Below, piece by piece: positions 35,101 to 43,409 of a stretch of DNA of 64,000 nucleotides. The first letter of the stretch is position 1, and every line of letters begins with the position of its first letter. Origin of the DNA: an uncultured Clostridia bacterium (GTDB taxonomy: Bacteria > Bacillota > Clostridia > UBA1381 > UMGS1253); contig CAKSHP010000001.1 in NCBI GenBank assembly GCA_934457145.1, positions 132,751 through 196,750 of the forward strand, written 5' to 3'. The position numbers and the translations under genes were made by a program. The notes beneath the pieces were generated by a model. That model made no database searches. It worked only from the letters and a program-made list of their open reading frames with translations, and had not been told where the DNA came from.

Positions 35101-36026
35101 CACCGCTTGACATCGTGTTAAATCCGCTCGGCGTGCCGTCGCGTATGAATATAGGTCAGGTGCTTGAAGTGCATTTGGGATATGCGGCAAAGGCGCTCGG
35201 CTGGAAGATTGCAACGCCTGTTTTTGACGGTGCAAACGAAGAAGATATTGCAGCGCTTCTGGAAAAAGCAGGCTACGATGCAGACGGTAAAACGGTGTTG
35301 TATGACGGACGCACGGGCGAACCGTTTGACAACCGCGTAACGGTAGGATATATGTATTATTTGAAGCTGCATCATTTGGTTGACGATAAAATCCATGCCC
35401 GTTCAACAGGCCCGTACTCGCTTGTTACGCAGCAGCCTTTGGGCGGTAAGGCGCAGTTTGGCGGCCAGCGTTTCGGTGAAATGGAAGTTTGGGCGCTTGA
35501 AGCATACGGCGCTGCATACACATTGCAGGAAATATTAACGGTTAAATCGGATGATGTTGTCGGACGTGTTAAAACATACGAAGCAATTGTTAAAGGCGAA
35601 AATGTTCCCGAACCGGGCGTTCCGGAATCGTTTAAGGTATTGATTAAAGAGCTTCAGAGCTTGGCGCTCGATATTAAAGTGCTTGACAAAAACGGTGATG
35701 AAGTTGAGCTTGGCGAGTATTCTGATGATGACGATGCAGTTACACCGCTCGCAGTTAATATTGAGGGAAATGAAGACAGCGCTACTCCGAATGAGGCGTC
35801 GTCTACTGTGTACAGCGCAGAGAGCAAAGACGTTAACGCCGATTCTAAGTTTGTTTTGGATGAAACAGACGACGCTCTTCTTAATGATCTCGGCTTTGAT
35901 GATGAAGATGAGGATTTTGAGGATGAAGATTTTGATGACGATGTTATCGAAGAGCTTCCCGATGATTTTGAAGAAGACATTATAGAAGACTTGGACGCAG
36001 ACGATGACGACGATGATTTAGTCTGA
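32181..36026 (+). CDS. rpoB: DNA-directed RNA polymerase subunit beta
   Basis: The 1281-residue beta subunit of RNA polymerase. The start at 32181 ([18 protein letters not shown]) has GAGGTG 9 bases upstream (a TTG one codon earlier is also possible); the protein then shows the expected [17 protein letters not shown]. The rifampicin region reads [20 protein letters not shown] then [20 protein letters not shown], with wild-type sensitive residues. The catalytic-site segments [15 protein letters not shown] and [13 protein letters not shown] are intact. After the normal end ([20 protein letters not shown]) comes an extra ~105-residue tail extremely rich in Asp and Glu. rpoC follows after 53 bases. 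Confidence 0.98.
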   Translation: [1281 protein letters not shown]

Positions 36027-36079
36027 TGCAAATGCGATAAAAGCGCAGATTATCAAACTTTAAAGAGGAGGTTTTCGTT

Positions 36080-39000
36080 TTGGAATTTACAACTTTTGAT
36101 GCCATGAAAATCGGATTGGCCTCTCCCGAAAAAATCAGGGAATGGTCTTATGGCGAAGTAAAAAAACCCGAAACAATTAATTATAGAACCCTTAAGCCCG
36201 AACGTGACGGACTTTACTGCGAAAAAATATTCGGACCTCAGCGCGACTGGGAGTGCCATTGCGGAAAATATAAAAAAATTCGCTATAAGGGAATTGTGTG
36301 CGACAGATGCGGCGTTGAAGTAACGCGCTCAAAGGTTCGCCGCGAGAGAATGGGAAGCATAGAGCTTGCAACTCCTGTTTCGCACATTTGGTATTTTAAA
36401 GGTATACCGTCAAGAATGGGACTTTTGCTTGATATGTCGCCCAAGGTGCTTGAGCAGATTTTGTATTTTGCAGCATACGTGGTAACAGATTCAGGCTCGA
36501 CCGATTTGGTTGAAAAAACAATTCTCACGGAAAAAGACTACAGAGAAAGCCTTGAAAAATACGGCAACCGTTTCAAAGCGGGTATGGGTGCGGAAGCTAT
36601 TAAAGAGCTTTTGTGCAAAATAGATTTAGACGAGCTTTCACATGAATTAAAAGAAGCACTGGAAAATGCTCAGGGACAGAAAAAAGTTCGCATAGTTAAA
36701 AGACTTGAGGCTGTTGAAGCTTTCAGACTTTCCGGCAATAAACCGGAATGGATGATAATGGACGTTATACCGGTTCTTCCTCCGGAGCTTCGTCCTATGG
36801 TACAGCTTGACGGCGGAAGATTTGCAACAAGTGATTTAAATGATTTATACAGACGGGTTATAAACAGAAATAACCGTTTAAAAAAGCTTTTAGAGCTTCA
36901 TGCGCCGGACATTATCGTGCGCAACGAGAAAAGAATGCTTCAGGAGGCTGTTGACGCATTAATCGATAACGGCCGCCGCGGCAGACCGGTAACAGGCCCC
37001 GGAAACCGTGCGTTAAAATCGCTTTCGGATATGCTTAAAGGTAAGCAGGGACGTTTCAGACAGAACCTTTTAGGTAAACGTGTTGACTATTCGGGACGTT
37101 CGGTTATCGTTGTCGGTCCGGAGCTTAAGATTTATCAGTGCGGTTTGCCTAAGGAAATGGCAATTGAGCTGTTTAAGCCTTTTGTTATGAAGAGCCTTGT
37201 TGCAAACGGACTGGCACATAATATTAAATATGCAAAGCGTATGGTAGAGAGAGTGCGCCCGGAAATTTGGGACGTGCTTGAAGATGTTATTAAAGAGCAT
37301 CCGGTTTTGTTAAACCGTGCGCCAACGCTTCACAGACTCGGTATTCAGGCTTTCGAGCCGGTATTGGTGGACGGCAGAGCGCTCAAACTTCATCCGCTTG
37401 TTTGTACGGCATACAATGCCGACTTCGACGGCGACCAGATGGCGGTTCACGTTCCGCTTTCTCCCGAGGCTCAGGCAGAGGCAAGATTTTTGATGCTTTC
37501 GGCAAACAACCTCTTAAAGCCGCAGGATGGTAAGCCGGTAACAGTTCCTACTCAGGATATGGTACTCGGAAGCTACTATCTCACATTGGTAAAAGACGGC
37601 GATAAGGGCGAAGGCAAAGCATTTACCGGTTTTGACGAAGCTATGATGGCTTACAGAAACGGCGTTATTGCACTTCATGCAAAAATAAAGGTGCGCGTGT
37701 ATAAAGAAATTGACGGCGTTATGCAGCATAAGCTTATCGACACAACAATCGGTCAGATGATATTTAATGAAAATATTCCTCAGGATTTGGGCTTTGTTGA
37801 CAGAAGCGATCCGTCGAAAGCGTTTGAACTTGAATTTACAAAGCTTGCAACCAAAAAGCAGCTCGGTATTATTATTGATAAATGCATTCGTGTACACGGT
37901 GCAACCGAAACAGCAAAGGTGCTTGATAATATTAAGGCTCTCGGCTTCAAATATTCAACGCAGGGCGCAATAACCGTCAGCGTATCGGATATTAAGGTTC
38001 CGGAGGCTAAAAAGGTTTACCTTGCAGAGGCTGAAGAAAAGGTTGATAAGATTACAAAGCTCTATAAGAGAGGTATGTTAAATGATGATGAGCGTTATGA
38101 CGCTATCATCAAGGTTTGGACGGAAACAAGCGACAAGGTTACAAAGGCACTTATGGATAACCTTGACGATCTTAATCCTATATACATGATGGCAAACTCC
38201 GGTGCCCGCGGTAGTGTAAACCAGATCAGACAGCTTGCCGGCATGCGCGGTCTTATGGCTAATACGTCCGGTAAAGCGGTTGAAATTCCTATTCGTGCTA
38301 ACTTCCGTGAGGGACTCAGCGTTTTGGAATACTTTATTTCAACCCACGGTGCGAGAAAAGGTCTTGCAGATACGGCTCTTCGTACTGCCGACTCCGGTTA
38401 CCTCACACGCCGTTTGGTTGATGTCAGCCAGGATGTTATCGTCCGCGAAGAGGACTGCGGCGCAACAGAGGGAATAACGGTCAGCGCAATTGTTGACGGT
38501 AAAGAAGAAATCGAGCCTTTAAGCGACAGACTTTTAGGCAGATATACTTTTGAAGATGTTATCGATCCCGAAACGGGAGAGGTATTGGTTGAAAAAAATG
38601 TGCTTATGAAAGACGCCGAGGTTGAAAAGATTATAGCTGCGGGCGTTAAAGAGGTTAAAATCAGAAGCATACTCACATGCCAGACACCTATCGGTGTGTG
38701 CGCACATTGCTACGGTTCAAACCTTGCAAGCGGAGACTCTGTTCCGGTCGGCGAGGCTGTTGGTATTATTGCCGCACAGTCTATCGGTGAACCCGGTACA
38801 CAGCTTACAATGCGTACATTCCACAGCGGCGGTGTTGCCGGCGACGATATCACACAGGGTCTTCCCCGTGTTGAAGAATTGTTTGAGGCGCGTAAGCCGA
38901 AGGGTGTTGCAGTAGTATCTGAAATCGGCGGTAAGGTAAGCATTGCGGAAACCAAAAAGCGCCGTGAAATCACGGTTACAGATGACAGCGAAGGCAACGC

Positions 39001-39634
39001 ACAGACATATGTTATTCCGTATGATGCGCGTATAAAGGTTGCCGAGGGACAGGAAATCGAAGCCGGCGATGCGCTTACAACCGGTTCAATCAATCCTCAC
39101 GATATATTCAAAATCAAGGGTGCGCGCGAAGTTCAGTCGTATCTCACGCAGGAAGTTCAGAGAGTGTATCGTATGCAGGGCGTTGATATTTCGGATAAAC
39201 ATATTGAAGTTATTGCCCGTCAGATGATGAGAAAAGTTAAGGTTGAAGAACCGGGCGACACTCATTTGCTTATGGGCAGTCTGATAGATATGTTTGAGCT
39301 TGAGGCGGCTAACAAAAAGGTAAGAGAAGAAGGCGGCACGGAAGCAACGGCAAGCGTTGTATTGCTTGGTATTACAAAAGCTTCGCTTGCAACGGATTCG
39401 TTCCTTTCCGCAGCTTCCTTCCAGGAAACCACCAGAGTTCTTACAGAGGCAGCTATTAAAGGTAAAGTTGATCCGCTCACAGGTCTTAAAGAAAACGTTA
39501 TTATCGGTAAACTTGTTCCGGCAGGTACGGGCATGAGCCGTTATCGTGACGTTGACCTTAGGGTTGAGGGCGAAGAAACAGCTATGAGCCGCGCATTTGA
39601 CGCAGCTTTGGGCGAGAGTAATTTAATAGGTTAA
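36080..39634 (+). CDS. rpoC: DNA-directed RNA polymerase subunit beta'
   Basis: The 1184-residue catalytic subunit. It starts with TTG at 36080, 9 bases after GAGGAGG, giving MEFTTFDAMKIGLASPEKI, the standard beginning. The N-terminal zinc ribbon CHCGKYKKIRYKGIVCDRCG, the catalytic NADFDGDQMAVH (about residue 447), the second zinc site (CGATEG ... CQTPIGVCAHCYG), the trigger-loop region EAVGIIAAQSIGEPGTQLTM and ASFQETTRVLTEAAI are all present. The length matches Clostridial beta' without large insertions. It ends with a strong terminator facing radC. Confidence 0.98.
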   Translation: MEFTTFDAMKIGLASPEKIREWSYGEVKKPETINYRTLKPERDGLYCEKIFGPQRDWECHCGKYKKIRYKGIVCDRCGVEVTRSKVRRERMGSIELATPVSHIWYFKGIPSRMGLLLDMSPKVLEQILYFAAYVVTDSGSTDLVEKTILTEKDYRESLEKYGNRFKAGMGAEAIKELLCKIDLDELSHELKEALENAQGQKKVRIVKRLEAVEAFRLSGNKPEWMIMDVIPVLPPELRPMVQLDGGRFATSDLNDLYRRVINRNNRLKKLLELHAPDIIVRNEKRMLQEAVDALIDNGRRGRPVTGPGNRALKSLSDMLKGKQGRFRQNLLGKRVDYSGRSVIVVGPELKIYQCGLPKEMAIELFKPFVMKSLVANGLAHNIKYAKRMVERVRPEIWDVLEDVIKEHPVLLNRAPTLHRLGIQAFEPVLVDGRALKLHPLVCTAYNADFDGDQMAVHVPLSPEAQAEARFLMLSANNLLKPQDGKPVTVPTQDMVLGSYYLTLVKDGDKGEGKAFTGFDEAMMAYRNGVIALHAKIKVRVYKEIDGVMQHKLIDTTIGQMIFNENIPQDLGFVDRSDPSKAFELEFTKLATKKQLGIIIDKCIRVHGATETAKVLDNIKALGFKYSTQGAITVSVSDIKVPEAKKVYLAEAEEKVDKITKLYKRGMLNDDERYDAIIKVWTETSDKVTKALMDNLDDLNPIYMMANSGARGSVNQIRQLAGMRGLMANTSGKAVEIPIRANFREGLSVLEYFISTHGARKGLADTALRTADSGYLTRRLVDVSQDVIVREEDCGATEGITVSAIVDGKEEIEPLSDRLLGRYTFEDVIDPETGEVLVEKNVLMKDAEVEKIIAAGVKEVKIRSILTCQTPIGVCAHCYGSNLASGDSVPVGEAVGIIAAQSIGEPGTQLTMRTFHSGGVAGDDITQGLPRVEELFEARKPKGVAVVSEIGGKVSIAETKKRREITVTDDSEGNAQTYVIPYDARIKVAEGQEIEAGDALTTGSINPHDIFKIKGAREVQSYLTQEVQRVYRMQGVDISDKHIEVIARQMMRKVKVEEPGDTHLLMGSLIDMFELEAANKKVREEGGTEATASVVLLGITKASLATDSFLSAASFQETTRVLTEAAIKGKVDPLTGLKENVIIGKLVPAGTGMSRYRDVDLRVEGEETAMSRAFDAALGESNLIG

Positions 39635-39644
39635 AAAAGTTTTG

Positions 39645-39690
39645 AAAAACGGCGTGCAGCATTATTTTGCTGCACGCCGTTAAATTTTAT
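39645..39690. terminator. Bidirectional terminator between rpoC and radC
   Basis: Perfect 14-base arms AACGGCGTGCAGCA (39648-39661) and its complement (39668-39681), with A and T flanks. Confidence 0.92.
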
Positions 39691-39702
39691 TGTAAACAAA
39701 TA

Positions 39703-40404
39703 TTAAAATTCAAAATTTCCGGTTATCATGCCGAGCGAGGAGAGGCTTGTGGCATCGTCATCACAAACTATTATGTGGTCGTCAAATATTATTCCGATAC
39801 TGTTTAAAAGAGTGTATATCTTTTTTGTTGATTCGATATCGGCGCTTGACGGCAACGATGTGCCGGACGGATGGTTATGCGTTACAAACACTCTTGACGC
39901 ATTGTGGCGGATAGCGGTTTCTGCAAGAAGCCGCAAATCAAGCATTGTTGCATTAAGAGTACCTTCGCTGATTTTTTTGCATATTAAAAGCTTTGATGAG
40001 CTGTCCAGACAAATCATATAAAACTCTTCGCGGTTTTTGCCGACAAAGAGAGTTTTTGCAAAATTTATCATGGAGTTTGTTGTTGATAAAACCATGCGTT
40101 TTGCCGAGCTGCGGTCAAGAGTATATCTTTGTGACAGCTGGGGAATAAGCTTTATAAGCGTTGCTGTGTGGTCGCTGATACCGTCTATTGAAATAAGTTC
40201 GTCATAGCTTGCATCAAATACCTTGCTTATGGTTTTAAACCGTTTCATAAGAGAGTGTGCAATCGGGTTTGTATCCCGTCTTGCTATTGAATAAAACAAA
40301 AGAAGCTCTAAAACTTCATGATCTTCAAAGCTTTCAAGACTTTTATTTAAAAATCTGTTTTTTAAGCGTTCTCTGTGACCGCTGTGTATGTTTTCTTTAT
40401 CCAC
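39703..40404 (-). CDS. radC: RadC family JAMM-domain protein
   Basis: A 233-residue RadC protein: an N-terminal helix-hairpin-helix part (VLELLLFYSIARRDTNPIAHSL) and a C-terminal JAMM/MPN metalloprotease-like domain with EGTLNATM and the metal motif VTHNHPSGTSLPSSAD. The cellular role is unsettled; the name comes from a mis-assigned repair phenotype, and homologs are frequent on mobile elements. The start is GTG at 40404 with AAAGGAG 11 bases upstream. It is isolated, converging on rpoC. Confidence 0.92.
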   Translation of the reverse strand: MDKENIHSGHRERLKNRFLNKSLESFEDHEVLELLLFYSIARRDTNPIAHSLMKRFKTISKVFDASYDELISIDGISDHTATLIKLIPQLSQRYTLDRSSAKRMVLSTTNSMINFAKTLFVGKNREEFYMICLDSSSKLLICKKISEGTLNATMLDLRLLAETAIRHNASRVFVTHNHPSGTSLPSSADIESTKKIYTLLNSIGIIFDDHIIVCDDDATSLSSLGMITGNFEF

Positions 40405-40501
40405 TTGACGTTTTGCTCCTTTCGTCAGGCATTAGATATTTTAACGCAACATTAAAAAATTACATTTTTAAACCACATCGTGACTTACTGATGCATAGGC
40501 G

Positions 40502-40960
40502 TTAAATCAGAAAATTAATTAAAAAATACGCAAAAAGCGGATCTTTTTTGCATTTTATATATGAAAGATTCCACCATGAAAAAGACTGCGGAAAAACTGC
40601 TTTTGTCCATTCGTTATCTGAAAAAATATAAAGCTCGCCGTCCTTTTTAGCGCCGATACCGTTTAAAGTAAAATCAAGATCGCACGTGCCGTCCGTGAGA
40701 TATGTGTTTTTTAAAAATATATAATCATACATATTTTTACCCGCCAAAACCATATCCAAATCGGTTGCGTAAAAATCGTCGGCATTATTGTATGTTTTAA
40801 GATAAATTCCGCTGTTTTTTGCCTCGGACTGCGCTGCATCAAGGCTGTTTTTATTTGTGTCAAAAAGGCTCGCAAGCGTGACGCAATCAAAATAAGACGC
40901 AAGGTTTTTCCCGTATGCAAGGGCGGAGGCTCCTAAAATTCCGATTTTAATTTTTTTCAT
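40502..40960 (-). CDS. Short oxidoreductase-like (Gfo/Idh/MocA N-terminal) protein, probably truncated
   Basis: The ATG at 40960 follows GGGGAT and gives 152 residues starting MKKIKIGILGASALAYGKNL, a Rossmann-type beta-alpha-beta start like Gfo/Idh/MocA dehydrogenases (though the usual GxGxxA becomes GASALA). The similarity fades after ~70 residues. The second half (YIFLKNTYLTDGTCDLDFTL...) resembles no dehydrogenase I know, and the normal catalytic EKP motif is absent. Full family members have 320-380 residues, so this is a remnant or a small divergent protein. It is divergent from a LacI-type gene, the usual setting for a regulated sugar gene. Confidence 0.55.
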   Translation of the reverse strand: MKKIKIGILGASALAYGKNLASYFDCVTLASLFDTNKNSLDAAQSEAKNSGIYLKTYNNADDFYATDLDMVLAGKNMYDYIFLKNTYLTDGTCDLDFTLNGIGAKKDGELYIFSDNEWTKAVFPQSFSWWNLSYIKCKKDPLFAYFLINFLI

Positions 40961-40976
40961 AAATATCCCCGAATTA

Positions 40977-41005
40977 TTGAAAAATTTATCTGAATATGAT
41001 AAAAT
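40977..41005 (+). promoter_or_regulatory. Promoter of the LacI-type regulator
   Basis: TTGAAA (40977-40982), 17-base spacer ending TGA, TAAAAT (41000-41005). Confidence 0.85.
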
Positions 41006-41012
41006 ATCATAT
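40994..41012. promoter_or_regulatory. Palindrome over the -10 box, likely autoregulatory operator
   Basis: ATATGAT (40994-41000) and ATCATAT (41006-41012) around AAAAT. It covers the -10 box of the LacI-type gene and sits between the two divergent genes. Confidence 0.5.
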
Positions 41013-41054
41013 ATACAGTATAGCATAAATTTTTACGGCTGTAAAGGTGAGGAT

Positions 41055-41927
41055 ATGAAAAGAGAAGTAAAACTTTCTGAAATATCAAAAAAACTCGGAC
41101 TGAGCAAGTCGACCGTGTGCAAGGCATTGAATAATAAAGCCGGAGTTGATAAAAACACAAAAGATACGGTTATTAAATGCGCAAGAAAAATGGGGTATCT
41201 TTACGAAAACTCGGACAGCGAAAAGGTTTTTGTTTTGCTTCCGCTGCGTTGCAGAGAGCTTTGCAAATATTTTCAGGATGCGTTTGCAAAAAAAGGTATA
41301 ACCGCTAAGTGTGCGGTGTATTTAAATGATACGGATTATATGCAAAATCTTTTGTTAATTGCAAAATCGTCATACGATATAGTGATTGTGTATCCGTGTG
41401 CGGGGCAAGATGTACAGGTTTTAAAAAGAATTGCGAAAAAGAGCGCCGTTTGGTTTACAGGCGATGTGGTAAACATTGAAAACACTTTTTATTTTGGGTT
41501 AAACCCTATAAAAGAGGCAGAAATGATTGCTCAAAAGTTTCTTTGCTCAAATAAAAAAAGACCTGTGTTTATACAGCACGGCAGTGAAGCGGTTAGCAGA
41601 AAAATTCTCGGAATTTTTGCCGGCATACTTAAAGAAAACGGGATAAAACCGGCATATATGCTGAATTTTGACGAAAAAGACCTGTTATCCGCACCGATCA
41701 TGGCAAGAAAGCTGGGACGTATAGACTCGTTTGACAGTGTGTACTGCAATAAAAAAGATTTGACTTATGTCGGCGGTGCGTTAAAAAAACTCGGCAAAGG
41801 CGATTTGCCGGTGTTTTGCGTTGACGAAATTCAAAATTTAAAGCTTGCATCAGACCTTGCCGCCAAAAATGCAAAAAAATATATTGATTTTGGAGAGTAT
41901 CCCATGTGCAAGTATTTATTTGTTTAG
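41055..41927 (+). CDS. LacI family transcriptional regulator
   Basis: A 290-residue regulator. The N-terminal helix-turn-helix VKLSEISKKLGLSKSTVCKALNNKAGVDKNTK with the hinge-side RKMGYLYENS is typical LacI. The sensor part (~60-290) has a Rossmann-like pattern (YDIVIVYPCA, KRPVFIQHGSEAVSRKILG) but is about 40 residues shorter than a standard periplasmic-binding-like domain, so ligand binding may differ. The ATG at 41055 has GGTGAGG upstream; a TTG at 40977 would sit in the -35 box. Its target is probably the divergent oxidoreductase-like gene and itself. Confidence 0.87.
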   Translation: MKREVKLSEISKKLGLSKSTVCKALNNKAGVDKNTKDTVIKCARKMGYLYENSDSEKVFVLLPLRCRELCKYFQDAFAKKGITAKCAVYLNDTDYMQNLLLIAKSSYDIVIVYPCAGQDVQVLKRIAKKSAVWFTGDVVNIENTFYFGLNPIKEAEMIAQKFLCSNKKRPVFIQHGSEAVSRKILGIFAGILKENGIKPAYMLNFDEKDLLSAPIMARKLGRIDSFDSVYCNKKDLTYVGGALKKLGKGDLPVFCVDEIQNLKLASDLAAKNAKKYIDFGEYPMCKYLFV

Positions 41928-41940
41928 GAAGTAGTAAAAT

Positions 41941-41979
41941 AAAAAAAACGAGAACGCACAGGACGTTCTCGTTTTTTAA
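41941..41979. terminator. Bidirectional terminator between LacI-type and foldase genes
   Basis: Perfect 14-base arms (41943-41956, 41964-41977), AAAAAACGAGAACG and complement. Confidence 0.9.
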
Positions 41980-41983
41980 AAAT

Positions 41984-43246
41984 TTATTTATTGTTTATAA
42001 TCGGCAGAAATTCGTTTTCGGGAATATTTATATAAGCGGGAGTGTTTTCATAAATTGAGTTTATCATCTGATTATATATATTTCCGATAACCTTTTGCTT
42101 AACGTTTTCCAAAGTGTCTTTATCTTCGGGAAGCGGCATTTTTAAGATAACGTGGTATCCGTATGAAGTTTTGACCGGCTGGCTTACCTGTCCCGGTTCA
42201 AGCTCAAAACTTGCCTGTTCAAATTCCTTTACCATTTCATTATATGTAAACACATAGCCGTTCGGGTTTGTCTTCATGCCCGGATCTTCGCCGTACTGCG
42301 AAACGAGAAGGTCAAAATCCTCGCCGGCTGCTGCGCGGCGGTAAATATCCTGCGCAAGCTTTAATGCGTCTTCATCGCTTCTGTCGTTTCCGGTTAAAAT
42401 TAAAACGTGTTTTGCGCAAACATAATTTTCGTTATACAGTTTTTCTAAACCTTCATCGTCGATGCTTATGCTGTCATATATATGGTCAACATATTTGTTT
42501 GCAACCATGTAATCGTGCTGAATTTTAACATATGAAGCCGGAAGAAAGTTTAAATTTGATATATCAGAGTTTTTTATTTTCGCCGAAATGCTTTTAAGAC
42601 TTTGAATTTCATCATCGGTGAGCGAAATACTGTTTTGCTGTGCATTGTAGTACATAGCATAAAGCTTTGCAAACGAGGAGTATAAATTATTTACAAACGC
42701 TGCCTGTTCGGAGGCATTGCCGTTGTAGTTTAAATTATACATTGCGGCAAACTCATTATAGGCAATATCATCATTTGCAACGTTTATTACCGGGGCAATG
42801 TCGTCTATAATGATTTGACCTGTTGCGCCTACATAGTAAACATAATATCCTAAATTTTCACTGACGGCGCGCAGCGGTATAAACGTTGTATCGTTTACGA
42901 TTTCGGGTGCGCAGTCGATTTGCTTTTTCTCTCCGTTTACATATATGTTGTCACTGCCGATATCTAAAATAACGTATTTACCGTCTTTAGATATACTAAC
43001 GGCATTTGTTTCGCTGTCCCATGATACATCGCTGCCGAAAATTTCGCAAAGCGCACGCACGGGAACCATTGTTCTGTCGTTTTTTATGTACGGAGCGGCA
43101 TTGATAACCGTTTTTGAAACGTTTTCCTTTAAAGAATACACATCACATTCGCCGATTGTAAACTCGACGGAGGTTGCGGCAAATGCGGCAGGTATCAGAA
43201 GGCAAAATGCTGCACCGACGGAAATTGTAAGTTTTTTAATATTCAT
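41984..43246 (-). CDS. Secreted parvulin-type foldase with N-terminal copper-amine-oxidase-like (stalk) domain
   Basis: A 420-residue exported protein with signal peptide (cut likely after AFA, residue ~24). Residues ~28-150 match the copper amine oxidase N-terminal/stalk domain: NDRTMVPVRALCEIFGSDVSWDSE and DTTFIPLRAVSENLGYYV. The middle is helical, like the SurA/PrsA arm. Residues ~265-375 form a PpiC rotamase: VCAKHVLILTG, GEDFDLLVSQYGEDPG, FELEPGQVSQPVKTSYGYHVI. It probably assists folding of secreted proteins outside the membrane. There is no lipobox, unlike PrsA. GAAAGG lies 8 bases before the ATG. Confidence 0.88.
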   Translation of the reverse strand: MNIKKLTISVGAAFCLLIPAAFAATSVEFTIGECDVYSLKENVSKTVINAAPYIKNDRTMVPVRALCEIFGSDVSWDSETNAVSISKDGKYVILDIGSDNIYVNGEKKQIDCAPEIVNDTTFIPLRAVSENLGYYVYYVGATGQIIIDDIAPVINVANDDIAYNEFAAMYNLNYNGNASEQAAFVNNLYSSFAKLYAMYYNAQQNSISLTDDEIQSLKSISAKIKNSDISNLNFLPASYVKIQHDYMVANKYVDHIYDSISIDDEGLEKLYNENYVCAKHVLILTGNDRSDEDALKLAQDIYRRAAAGEDFDLLVSQYGEDPGMKTNPNGYVFTYNEMVKEFEQASFELEPGQVSQPVKTSYGYHVILKMPLPEDKDTLENVKQKVIGNIYNQMINSIYENTPAYINIPENEFLPIINNK

Positions 43247-43261
43247 ATGAAAAGCCTTTCC

Positions 43262-43276
43262 GTCCGTTAAACGGAC
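43262..43276. promoter_or_regulatory. Palindrome in the foldase leader
   Basis: GTCCGTT-A-AACGGAC, seven-base arms, between the foldase promoter and its ribosome site. It could be an operator or a short mRNA hairpin. Confidence 0.4.
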
Positions 43277-43302
43277 TAAAAAATATAGTTTGATATGAGG
43301 TC

Positions 43303-43331
43303 ATTATAACATAATAAGGCTTACAAGTAAA
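43303..43331 (-). promoter_or_regulatory. Promoter of the parvulin foldase gene
   Basis: On the minus strand: TTTACT (43331-43326), 17-base spacer ending TGT, TATAAT (43308-43303). Confidence 0.8.
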
Positions 43332-43409
43332 GTTTTTTGCAAAAAAAGCTTAACTTATAAGTAAAAATGTGATACAATTATGTAGATTAAATAAGAAAGC
43401 AGGGCTGTT

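Noticed and set aside
35654..36031. Serine-rich minus-strand frame over the rpoB end
   Set aside because: It is the antisense shadow of the Asp/Glu-rich RpoB tail.
40977..41054. TTG start of the LacI-type gene at 40977
   Set aside because: The codon is part of the -35 box; the ATG at 41055 has a proper site and begins the HTH.
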